From contig NW_027490184.1 in assembly GCF_050948175.1 (NCBI RefSeq), positions 1 to 64,000 on the forward strand: 64,000 bases of DNA, in the 5' to 3' direction. Every line of letters starts with the position of its first letter. The stretch's first letter is position 1. Under the pieces are notes generated by a model. That model saw nothing but the letters and a program-made list of their open reading frames with translations, was not told the DNA's origin and did not search any database. The DNA is from Xylocopa sonorina. Taxonomy: Eukaryota > Arthropoda > Insecta > Hymenoptera > Apidae. The translations under genes were made by a program, and so were the position numbers. Shown in pieces: positions 53,131-64,000 of the stretch.

Positions 53131-53214
53131 GTGAAAACTAGATATATAGTGACCCGTTCGCAACGTTTAGTTTTCTAAACACGAGATATCTCGTCACCCG
53201 TCCGCAATGTGTTA
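53131..53214. repeat. Subterminal duplication and palindromes of the TTAA element
   Basis: The right terminus carries a second, inner copy of its own end 44 bp away: GTGACCCGTTCGCAACGTTT from 53149 resembles GTCACCCGTCCGCAATGTGT from 53193. Each is preceded by a palindrome-like motif: ACTAGATATATAGT (imperfect) for the inner copy and ACGAGATATCTCGT (perfect, 53181-53194) for the outer. Repeated subterminal motifs of this kind are typical transposase-binding arrangements; binding here is inferred. The left end shows no equivalent. Confidence 0.65.
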
Positions 53215-53215
53215 A
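53212..53215. repeat. Right TTAA target site of the piggyBac-like element
   Basis: TTAA after the right inverted repeat, from which the satellite continues as AAACGCGATATCGC in the correct phase. Confidence 0.88.
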
Positions 53216-54119
53216 AACGCGATATCGCATCTCATTTCTATGTTTCATGTTAAGATATAATATTCATTGCGTAGTGTCATGTATAACTCGTATACACTTC
53301 AAAAGAATGTAAATGCGACACTTCCTTGCTATTAGATAGCGTTTGCAGATATCTACGTATCGAAGTAATAGTGTTCTAACGCTTCTCATATCGCGTTAAC
53401 GCATGTCATTTCTATGTTCCGTGATAAGGTATAATATTCATCGTGGAGTGTTATCTATACCCCGTATTCACTTCAAAAGAATGTAAATACGATACTTCCT
53501 TGCTAGGAGATAGCGTTTGCAGATGTCTACGTATCGAAGCAATAATGTTATAATGCTTCTTAAATCGTCATATCGCATCTCATTTCTATGTTTCATGATA
53601 AGATATAATATTCATTGTGCAGTGTTATGTATACCCCGTATTCACATCAAAAGAATGTAAGTACGACACATCCTTGCTAGGAAATAGCATTTGCAGATGT
53701 CTACGTATCATAGCAATAGAGTCATAATGCTTCTTGAAACACGATGTCGCATCTAATTTCTATGTTTCATTATAAGATATAATATTCATTGCGAAGTGTC
53801 ATGCATACCTCGCATACACTTCAAATGAATGTAAATGCGACACTTCATTGGTAGGACATAGCGTTTCCAGATGTCTACGTATCGAAACAATTGAGTTCCA
53901 ATGCTTTTTAAATCGCGATATCGCATCTCATTTCTATGTTTCATAATAAGATATAATACACATTGCGAAGTGTCATGTATACCTTGCATACACTTCAAAA
54001 GAATGTAAATGCGGCACTTCCTTGCTAGGAAATAGCGTCTGCAGATGTGTACGTATCGTAGCAATAGATTTCTAATGGATCTTAAAACGGGATATCGCAT
54101 CTCACTTCTATGTTTCATG

Positions 54120-54470
54120 ATAAGATATAATATTCATTGCGAAGTGTCATGTATACCTCCCAAACACTTCAAATGAATGTAAATGCGACACTTCCTTGCT
54201 AGGCAGTAGCGTTTGCAGATGTCTACGTATCGAAGAATTAGTGTTCTAATGCTTCTTAAAACGCGATAGCGCATCTCATTTCTATGTTTCATGATAAATC
54301 GCAACAACTTCAAATGAATGTAAATGCGACACTGCCTTTTTAGGAAATAGCGTTTGCAGATGTCTACGTATAGTAGCAATAGAATTCTAATGCTATTTAA
54401 ATCGCGATATCGCATCTCATTTCAAAGTTTCATGATTAGATATAATACTCATTGTGGAGTGTCATGTATA
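54120..54470. repeat. Satellite block with 34-bp-deleted monomer, extra copy
   Basis: Contains a monomer in which GATAA runs directly into ATCGCA (54293-54304), having lost about 34 bp. The same junction is at about 56000 and 59953. Similarity to 55830-56170 extends across about two monomers at an offset near 1707 bp, so this is a third, older copy of part of the 3.95-kb unit. Confidence 0.8.
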
Positions 54471-54959
54471 TCTCGTATTCACATCAAAAGAATGTAAATG
54501 CGACACTTCCTTGCTAGGAAATCTCGTTTGCAGATGTCTCCGTATCGAAGCAATAGGGTTCTAATGCTTCTCAAATCGTGATATCGCCACTCATTTCTAT
54601 GTTTCATGATAAGATATAATATTCATTGTGCACTGTTATGCATATCTCGTATTCACTTCAAAGGAATGTAAATGCGACACTTCCTTGCTTGGAAATACCG
54701 ATTGCAGATGTCTACGTATCGCAACAATAGAGTTCTCATGCTTCTTAAAACGAGATGTCGCAGCTCATTTCTATGTTCCATGATAAGATATAATATTCAT
54801 TGCGAAGTGTCATGTAACCCTCGTGTTCACTTCAAAAGAATGTAAATGCGACACTTCCATGCTAGGAAGTAGCGTGTGCAGATGTCTACGTATAGCAGTA
54901 ATAGAGTTCTAATTCTCCTTAAAACGCGATAGCGCATCTCATTTCTATGTTTCATGATA

Positions 54960-57900
54960 AGATATAATATTCAGTGCGAAGTGTCATGTATTCCTCGTAT
55001 TCACTTCAAAAGAATGTAAATGCGGCACTTCCTTGCTAGGAAATAGAGATTGATGATGTCTACGTATCGTAGCAATAGATTTCTAATGGATCTTAAAACG
55101 GGATATCGCATCTCACTTCTATGTTTCATGATAAGATATAATATTCATTGCGAAGTGTCATGTATACCTCGCAAACACTTCAAATGAATGTAAATGCGAC
55201 ACTTCCTTGCTAGGTAATAGCGTTTGCAGGTGTCTACATATCGTATCAATAGAGTTCTATTGCTTCTTAAATCGCGATATCGCATTCGATTTCTATGTTT
55301 CGTGATAAGGTACAATATTCGTCGTAGAGTGTTATGTATACATCGTATTCTCTTCAAAAGAATGTAATAGAGACACTTCCTAGCATAGAAATAGCGTTTT
55401 CAGATGTCTACGTATCGCAACAATAGAGTTCTAATGCTTCTTAGAACGAGATGTCGCAGCTCATTTCTATGTTCCATGATAAGATATAATATTCATTGCG
55501 AAGTGTCATGTAAACCTCGTATTCACTTCCAAAGAATGTAAATGCGACACTTCCATGCTAGGAAGTAGCGTGCGCAGATGTCTACGTATAGCAGTAATAG
55601 AGTTCTAATGCTTCTTAAAACGCGATATCGCATCAAACTTCTATGTTTCATGATAAGATATAATATTCAGTGCGAAGTGTCATGTATTCCTCGTATTCAC
55701 TTCAAAAGAATGTAAATGCGGCACTTCCTTGCTAGGAAATAGATATTGATGATGTCTACGTATCGTAGCAATAGATTTCTAATGGATCTTAAAACGGGAT
55801 ATCGCATCTCACTTCTATGTTTCATGATAAGATATAATATTCATTGCGAAGTGTCATGTATACCTCGCAAACACTTCAAATGAATGTAAATGCGACACTT
55901 CCTTGCCAGCCAGTAGCGTTTGCAGATGTCTACGTATCGAAGAATTAGTGTTCTAATACTTCTTCAAACGCGATAGAGCATCTCATTTCTATGTTTCATG
56001 ATAAATCGCAAACACTTCAAATGAATGTAAATGCGACACTTCCTTTCTAGGAAATAGCGTTTGCAGATGTGTACGTATAGTAGCAATAGAGTTCTAATGC
56101 TATTTAAATCGCGATATCGCATCTCATTTCTAAGTTTCATGATTAGATATAATACTCATTGTGGAGTGTCATGTATATCTCGTATTCACATCAAAAGAAT
56201 GTGGATGCGACACTTCCTTGCTAGGAAATACCGATTGCAGGTGTCTACGTATCGTAGCTATTGAGTTCTGTTGCCTCTTAAACCGCGATCTCCAATCACA
56301 TTTCATGATAAGATATAATATTCACTGCGACGTGTCATGTATACCTCGTATTCAATTCAAAAGAATGTAAATGCGAAACTTCCTTGCTAGGAAATAGCGT
56401 CTGCAGATGTCTACGTATCGTAACAATAGAGCTCTAATGCTCCTTAAATCGCGATATCGCATTTCCTTTCTATGTTTCGTTATAAGGTATGATATGCATT
56501 GGGGAGTATTAGGTATACCTCGTATTCACCTCAAAGGAATGTAATTGCGACACTTTCTTGCTATTAAATAGCGTCTGCAGATGTCAACGTATCGTTGCAA
56601 TAGTGTTCTAATGCTTCTCAAAACGCGATATCGCATCTCACTTCTATGTTTCATGATAAGAGATAATATTCATTGCGAAGTTTCATGTATACCTCGTGTT
56701 CACTTCAAAAGAATGTAAATGCGACACATACTTGCCAGGAAATAGCGTTTGCAGATGTCTCCGTATCGAAGCAATAGAGTTCTAATGCTTCTTAAAATGA
56801 GACGTCGCATCTCATTTCTATGTTTCACGATAAGATATAATATTCAATGCAAAGTGTCATGTATACATCAAATTCTCTTCAAAAGAATGTAAGTGCGACA
56901 CTTCCGTGCTACGAAATAGCGTTTGCAGATGTCTACGTATCGTAGCAATAGAGTTCTAATGCTTCTTAAAACTCGATATTGCATCTCATTTCTATGCTTC
57001 ATGATAAGATACAATATTCATTGCAAAGTGCCACTTATACCTCGCATACACTTCAAATGAATGTAAATGCGACACTTCATTGCTAGGAAATAGCGTTTGC
57101 AGGTGTCTACATATCGTATCAATAGAGTTCTATTGCTTCTTAAATCGCGATATCGCATTCGATTTCTATGTTTCGTGATAAGGTACAATATTCGTCGTAG
57201 AGTGTTATGTATACCTCGTATTCTCTTCAAAAGAATGTAATAGGGACACTTCCTAGCAAAGAAATAGCGTTTCCAGATGTCTACGTATCGCAGTAATAGA
57301 GTTCTAATGCTTCTTAAAACGCGATATCGCATCAAACTTCTATGTTTCATGATAAGATATAATATACAGTGCGAAGTGTCATGTATTCCTCGTATTCACT
57401 TCAAAAGAATGTAAATGCGGCAGTTCCTTGCTAGGAAATAGAGATTGATGATGTCTACGTATCGTAGCTATTGAGTTCTGTTGCCTCTTAAACCGCGATC
57501 TCCAATCACATTTCATGATAAGATATAATATTCACTGCTACGTGTCATGTATACCTCGCATACATTTCAAATGAATTTAAATGCTACACTTCCTTGCTAG
57601 GAAATAGCGTTTGCAGATGTCTACGTATCGAAGCAATAGAGTTCTAATGCTTCTTAAAACTAGATATCGCATCTCATTTCAACGTTTCATGATAAGATAT
57701 AATATTCATTGCGAAGTGTTACGTATTCCTCGCATACGCTTCTAATGAATGTAAATGCGACACTATCTTGCTAGGAAACAGCGTTTGCAGATGTCTACGT
57801 ATAGTAGCAATAGAATTCTAATGCTATTTAAATCGCGATATCGCATCTCATTTCAAAGTTTCACGATTAGATATAATACTCATTGTGGAGTGTTATGTAT

Positions 57901-58912
57901 ACCTCGCATTCACTTCAAATGATCGTAAATGCGACACTTCCTTGCTAGGATATAGCATTGGCAGATGTCTACGTATCGAAGCAACAGAGTTCCAATGCTT
58001 CTTAAAACGAGATATCGCATCACATTTCTATGTTTCATGATAAGATATAATATTCATTGCGAAGTGTCATGTATACCTCGTATTCACATCAAAAGAATGT
58101 AAATGCGACACTTCCATGCTAGGAAGTAGCGTGTGCAGATGTCTACGTATAGCAGTAATAGAGTTCTAATTCTCCTTAAAACGCGATAGCGCATCTCATT
58201 TCTATGTTTCATGATAAGATATAATATTCATTGTGCACTGACATGTATACGTCGTATTCACTTCAAAGGAATGTAAATGCGACACTTCCTTGCTAGGAAA
58301 TAGCGTTAGCTGATGTCTACGTATCGAAGCAATAGAGTTCCAATGCTTCCTAAAACGCGATATCGCATCTCATATCTATGTTTCATGATAAGATATAATA
58401 TTCATTGCGAAGAGTCATGTATACCTCGCATACACTTCAAATGAATGTAAATGCGACACTTCCTTGCTAGGAAATAGCGTTTGCAGGTGTCTACATATCG
58501 TATCAATAGAGTTCTATTGCTTCTTAAATCGCGATATCGCATTCGATTTCTATGTTTCGTGATAAGGTACAATATTCGTCGTAGAGTGTTATGTATACCT
58601 CGTATTCTCTTCAAAAGTATGTAATAGGGACACTTCCTAGCAAAGAAATAGCGTTTCCATATGTCTACGTATCGCAACAATAGAGTTCTAATGCTTCTTA
58701 GAACGAGATGTCGCAGCTCATTTCTATGTTCCATGATAAGATATAATATTCATTGCGAAGTGTCATGTAAACCTCGTATTCACTTCAAAAGAATGTAAAT
58801 GCGACACTTCCATGCTAGGAAGTAGCGTGTGCAGATGTCTACGTATAGCAGTAATAGAGTTCTAATGCTTCTTAAAACGCGATATCGCATCAAACTTCTA
58901 TGTTTCATGATA
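54960..58912. repeat. 3953-bp (about 23-monomer) tandem duplication, copy 1
   Basis: Offset 3953 bp to the next block at every marker checked: GATTGATGAT (55048 and 59001), AATGTAATAG (55361 and 59314), the 34-bp deletion junction (56000 and 59953) and TCCAATCACA (56291 and 60244). The period equals 23 monomers minus the private deletions (about 34 + 7 + 7 bp). Only rare substitutions are seen (for example GAGACGTCGC here versus GAGACATCGC). The left edge is approximate. Confidence 0.93.
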
Positions 58913-61900
58913 AGATATAATATTCAGTGCGAAGTGTCATGTATTCCTCGTATTCACTTCAAAAGAATGTAAATGCGGCACTTCCTTGCTAGGAAATAGA
59001 GATTGATGATGTCTACGTATCGTAGCAATAGATTTCTAATGGATCTTAAAACGGGATATCGCATCTCACTTCTATGTTTCATGATAAGATATAATATTCA
59101 TTGCGAAGTGTCATGTATACCTCGCAAACACTTCAAATGAATGTAAATGCGACACTTCCTTGCTAGGTAATAGCGTTTGCAGGTGTCTACATATCGTATC
59201 AATAGAGTTCTATTGCTTCTTAAATCGCGATATCGCATTCGATTTCTATGTTTCGTGATAAGGTACAATATTCGTCGTAGAGTGTTATGTATACATCGTA
59301 TTCTCTTCAAAAGAATGTAATAGAGACACTTCCTAGCATAGAAATAGCGTTTCCAGATGTCTACGTATCGCAACAATAGAGTTCTAATGCTTCTTAGAAC
59401 GAGATGTCGCAGCTCATTTCTATGTTCCATGATAAGATATAATATTCATTGCGAAGTGTCATGTAAACCTCGTATTCACTTCCAAAGAATGTAAATGCGA
59501 CACTTCCATGCTAGGAAGTAGCGTGCGCAGATGTCTACGTATAGCAGTAATAGTGTTCTAATGCTTCTTAAAACGCGATATCGCATCAAACTTCTATGTT
59601 TCATGATAAGATATAATATTCAGTGCGAAGTGTCATGTATTCCTCGTATTCACTTCAAAAGAATGTAAATGCGGCACTTCCTTGCTAGGAAATAGATATT
59701 GATGATGTCTACGTATCGTAGCAATAGATTTCTAATGGATCTTAAAACGGGATATCGCATCTCACTTGTATGTTTCATGATAAGATATAATATTCATTGC
59801 GAAGTGTCATGTATACCTCGCAAACACTTCAAATGAATGTAAATGCGACACTTCCTTGCCAGCCAGTAGCGTTTGCAGGTGTCTACGTATCGAAGAATTA
59901 GTGTTCTAATACTTCTTCAAACGCGATAGAGCATCTCATTTCTATGTTTCATGATAAATCGCAAACACTTCAAATGAATGTAAATGCGACACTTCCTTTC
60001 TAGGAAATAGCGTTTGCAGGTGTGTACGTATAGTAGCAATAGAGTTCTAATGCTATTTAAATCGCGATATCGCATCTCATTTCTAAGTTTCATGATTAGA
60101 TATAATACTCATTGTGGAGTGTCATGTATATCTCGTATTCACATCAAAAGAATGTGGATGCGACACTTCCTTGCTAGGAAATACCGATTGCAGGTGTCTA
60201 CGTATCGTAGCTATTGAGTTCTGTTGCCTCTTAAACCGCGATCTCCAATCACATTTCATGATAAGATATAATATTCACTGCGACGTGTCATGTATACCTC
60301 GTATTCAATTCAAAAGAATGTAAATGCGAAACTTCCTTGCTAGGAAATAGCGTCTGCAGATGTCTACGTATCGTAACAATAGAGCTCTAATGCTCCTTAA
60401 ATCGCGATATCGCATTTCCTTTCTATGTTTCGTTATAAGGTATGATATGCATTGGGGAGTATTAGGTATACCTCGTATTCACCTCAAAGGAATGTAATTG
60501 CGACACTTTCTTGCTATTAAATAGCGTCTGCAGATGTCAACGTATCGTTGCAATAGTGTTCTAATGCTTCTCAAAACGCGATATCGCATCTCACTTCTAT
60601 GTTTCATGATAAGAGATAATATTCATTGCGAAGTTTCATGTATACCTCGTGTTCACTTCAAAAGAATGTAAATGCGACACATACTTGCCAGGAAATAGCG
60701 TTTGCAGATGTCTCCGTATCGAAGCAATAGAGTTCTAATGCTTCTTAAAATGAGACATCGCATCTCATTTCTATGTTTCACGATAAGATATAATATTCAA
60801 TGCAAAGTGTCATGTATACATCGAATTCTCTTCAAAAGAATGTAAGTGCGACACTTCCGTGCTACGAAATAGCGTTTGCAGATGTCTACGTATCGTAGCA
60901 ATAGAGTTCTAATGCTTCTTAAAACTCGATATTGCATCTCATTTCTATGCTTCATGATAAGATACAATATTCATTGCAAAGTGCCACTTATACCTCGCAT
61001 ACACTTCAAATGAATGTAAATGCGACACTTCATTGCTAGGAAATAGCGTTTGCAGGTGTCTACATATCGTATCAATAGAGTTCTATTGCTTCTTAAATCG
61101 CGATATCGCATTCGATTTCTATGTTTCGTGATAAGGTACAATATTCGTCGTAGAGTGTTATGTATACCTCGTATTCTCTTCAAAAGAATGTAATAGGGAC
61201 ACTTCCTAGCAAAGAAATAGCGTTTCCAGATGTCTACGTATCGCAGTAATAGAGTTCTAATGCTTCTTAAAACGCGATATCGCATCAAACTTCTATGTTT
61301 CATGATAAGATATAATATTCAGTGCGAAGTGTCATGTATTCCTCGTATTCACTTCAAAAGAATGTAAATGCGGCACTTCCTTGCTAGGAAATAGAGATTG
61401 ATGATGTCTACGTATCGTAGCTATTGAGTTCTGTTGCCTCTTAAACCGCGATCTCCAATCACATTTCATGATAAGATATAATATTCACTGCTACGTGTCA
61501 TGTATACCTCGCATACATTTCAAATGAATTTAAATGCTACACCTCCTTGCTAGGAAATAGCGTTTGCAGATGTCTACGTATCGAAGCAATAGAGTTCTAA
61601 TGCTTCTTAAAACTAGATATCGCATCTCATTTCAACGTTTCATGATAAGATATAATATTCATTGCGAAGTGTTACGTATTCATCGCACACGCTTCTAATG
61701 AATGTAAATGCGACACTATCTTGCTAGGAAACAGCGTTTGCAGATGTCTACGTATAGTAGCAATAGAATTCTAATGCTATTTAAATCGCGATATCGCATC
61801 TCATTTCAAAGTTTCACGATTAGATATAATACTCATTGTGGAGTGTTATGTATACCTCGCATTCACTTCAAATGATTGTAAATGCGACACTTCCTTGCTA

Positions 61901-62795
61901 GGATATAGCATTGGCAGATGTCTACGTATCGAAGCAACAGAGTTCCAATGCTTCTTAAAACGAGATATCGCATCACATTTCTATGTTTCATGATAAGATA
62001 TAATATTCATTGCGAAGTGTCATGTATACCTCGTATTCACATCAAAAGAATGTAAATGCGACACTTCCATGCTAGGAAGTAGCGTGTGCAGATGTCTACG
62101 TATAGCAGTAATAGAGTTCTAATTCTCCTTAAAACGCGATAGCGCATCTCATTTCTATGTTTCATGATAAGATATAATATTCATTGTGCACTGACATGTA
62201 TACGTCGTATTCACTTCAAAGGAATGTAAATGCGACACTTCCTTGCTAGGAAATAGCGTTAGCTGATGTCTACGTATCGAAGCAATAGAGTTCTATTGCT
62301 TCTTAAATCGCGATATCGCATTCGATTTCTATGTTTCGTGATAAGGTACAATATTCGTCGTAGAGTGTTATGTATACCTCGTATTCTCTTCAAAAGAATG
62401 TAATAGGGACACTTCCTAGCAAAGAAATAGCGTTTCCAGATGTCTACGTATCGCAACAATAGAGTTCTAATGCTTCTTGGAACGAGATGTCGCAGCTCAT
62501 TTCTATGTTCCATGATAAGATATAATATTCATTGCGAAGTGTCATGTATACCTCGTATTCACATCAAAAGAATGTAAATGCAACACTTCCATGCTAGGAA
62601 GTAGCGTGTGCAGATGTCTACGTATAGCAGTAATAGAGTTCTAATGCTTCTTAAAACGCGATATCGCATCAAACTTCTATGTTTCATGATAAGATATATT
62701 ATTCAGTGCGAAGTGTCATGTATTCCTCGTATTCACTTCAAAAGAATGTAAATGCGGCACTTCCTTGCTAGGAAATAGAGATTGATGATGTCTAC
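58913..62795. repeat. 3953-bp tandem duplication, copy 2 (one monomer lost)
   Basis: Second copy, abutting the first. Near 62280 the offset falls from 3953 to 3779 bp (GTTCTATTGC at 58511 and 62290), the exact loss of one 174-bp monomer, and similarity then continues to about 62795. Beyond that the sequence becomes GAGGCAATAGCGATCTG and the match ends. Confidence 0.9.
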
Positions 62796-64000
62796 GTATC
62801 GAGGCAATAGCGATCTGATACTTCTCAAAACGCGATATCGCATCTCATTTCTATGTTTCATGATGAGATATAATATTAATTGTGAAGTGTTATGTATACC
62901 TCGCATTCACTTCATATATATGTAAATGCGACACTTCCTTGCTAGGAAATAGCGTTTGCAGATGCCTACGCATCGTAGCAACACAGTTCTAATGCTTCTT
63001 AAATCGCGGTATCGCATATCATTTCTATGTTTTATGATAACATATAATAGTCACTGCGAAGAGTCATGTATACCTCGTATTCACTTCAAAAGAATGTAAA
63101 TGCAACACTTCCTTGCTAGGAAATAGCGTTTCCAGATATCTACCTATCGAAGCAATAGGGTTCTGAAGCTTCTTAAAATGGGATATCGCATCTCATTTAT
63201 ATGTTTCATGATCAGATGTAATATTCATTGCGAAGTGTCATATATACCTCGTATTCACTTCAAAAGAATGTAAATGCGACACTTCCCTGCTTTTAAATAG
63301 CGTTTGCAGATGTATACATATCGAAGCAATAGAGTTGTAATGCTTCTTAAAACGGGATACCGCATCTCATTTCTTTGCTTCATTATAAGATATAATATTG
63401 ATTGCGAGGTGTCACTTACACCTCGCATACACTTCAAGTGAATGTAAACACGACACTTCCTTGCTAGGAAATAGCGTCTTCAGATGTCTATGTATCGAAG
63501 CAATAGAGTGCTAATCCTTCTTAAATAGCGATATCGCTTTTCATTCCTATGTCTCATGATAAGATATAATACTCTTTGCGATGTGTCATGTGTACCTCGT
63601 ATTCACTTCAAAAGAATGTAAATGTGACACTTCCTTGCTAGGAAATAGCGTCTGCAGAAGTCTACGTATCGTAGCAATATAGTTCTAATGCTTCTTAAAC
63701 CGCGATATCGCACCTCCCTTCTATGTTTCATGATAAGTATTAATATTCATTGCGAAGTGTCATGTGTACTTGGCACACACGTCAAATGAATGTAAATGCG
63801 ACACTTCCTTGCTAGGAAATAGCTTTTGCAGATGTCTACGTATCGAAGCAATAGAGTTCTAATGCTTCTTAAAACGAGATGTCGCATCTCATTTCTATGT
63901 TTCACGATAAGATATAATATTCATTGTGCAGTGATATGTATATCTCGTCTACACTTCAGAAGAATATAAATGCGACAGTTCCTTGCTAGGAAATAGCGTC

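Larger units (their letters stand above)
50986..53211. mobile_element. TTAA-flanked piggyBac-like non-autonomous transposon, interrupted by an LTR
   Basis: Terminal inverted repeats CACATTGAGGACGGG (50986-51000) and CACATTGCGGACGGG (complement of 53197-53211) match at 14 of 15 bases and are bounded by TTAA on both sides. Duplication of TTAA is the signature of the piggyBac superfamily. Taking out the nested LTR with one CTAT leaves about 625 bp: a left arm of about 405 bp, AT-rich after the first 80 bp, and a right arm of about 220 bp. Neither arm encodes transposase, so this is a MITE-like passenger that needs a transposase elsewhere. The CAC start differs from the CCC/CCY ends of well-known piggyBac elements, so the subfamily is not assigned. 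Confidence 0.82.
53212..64000. repeat. 174-bp satellite array, right block
   Basis: About 62 monomers to the end of the window, same orientation and phase as before, with no further transposon. Local homogeneity is high between about 54.1 and 62.8 kb because of the 3.95-kb duplication and related shorter repeats. After 62.8 kb the monomers are again diverse. Several monomers share private deletions (about 34 bp near 54298, 56005 and 59958; 7 bp in ATCACATTTCATGATAAG near 56300, 57510, 60253 and 61463). No gene is present. Confidence 0.97.

Noticed and set aside
52591..53163. Overlapping plus and minus frames at the right end of LTR 2
   Set aside because: They run across the LTR/transposon boundary and across each other, and show no family resemblance.
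53786..63437. Minus-strand open frames of 60-110 residues (MKHRNEMRY... family)
   Set aside because: They are the satellite itself read in one frame; the repeat length is divisible by three and the same peptide recurs wherever a single stop codon is mutated. There is no promoter, codon bias or known domain.
1..64000. Telomeric TTAGG or TTAGGG runs, rDNA, tRNA genes
   Set aside because: No run of telomere repeats, no rRNA-like conserved blocks and no tRNA A/B boxes in a cloverleaf context were seen in the satellite or in the insertions.

Overview
The window is almost entirely one tandem satellite array. A monomer of 174 bp (spacings of 174 measured directly, for example at 181, 355, 529 and 703) repeats head to tail in a single orientation from base 1 to base 64000. 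About 346 monomers fill roughly 60 kb. I find no believable protein-coding gene, tRNA, rRNA or CRISPR array. The open reading frames present are accidents of the satellite: 174 is 3 x 58, so frames persist from one monomer to the next.

The array is interrupted twice. At 12781-14320 there is a 1540-bp solo-LTR-like element (TG...CA ends, 4-bp target duplication GTAG). At 50986-53211 there is a TTAA-flanked, piggyBac-like non-autonomous DNA transposon (15-bp terminal inverted repeats, one mismatch). A second, divergent LTR of the same family (51391-52987, target duplication CTAT) is nested inside it. The order of events is therefore satellite, then TTAA element, then LTR.

Layout: 1-12780 satellite; 12781-14320 LTR; 14321-50985 satellite, about 36.7 kb uninterrupted; 50986-53211 nested transposons; 53212-64000 satellite. 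Within the satellite there are recent segmental tandem duplications, each a near-whole number of monomers: about 4.69 kb (27 monomers, 23960-33344), 2.26 kb (13 monomers, 37780-42299) and 3.95 kb (23 monomers less three small deletions, 54960-62795). Smaller duplications of 1, 2, 4, 9 and 16 monomer spacings also occur, and dispersed blocks match at distances up to about 36 kb. Differences between copies are often exact gains or losses of one or three monomers. That is the signature of register-keeping unequal exchange.

Organism: a eukaryote, and this is probably centromeric or pericentromeric heterochromatin. The satellite is about 36% GC and the consensus is rich in CpG, which argues against a heavily CpG-methylated (vertebrate-like) germline. 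Together with a TTAA transposon and TGT...ACA LTRs, an insect or other invertebrate is plausible, but the species cannot be named from the sequence. All counts were made by eye and are approximate unless an exact position is given.
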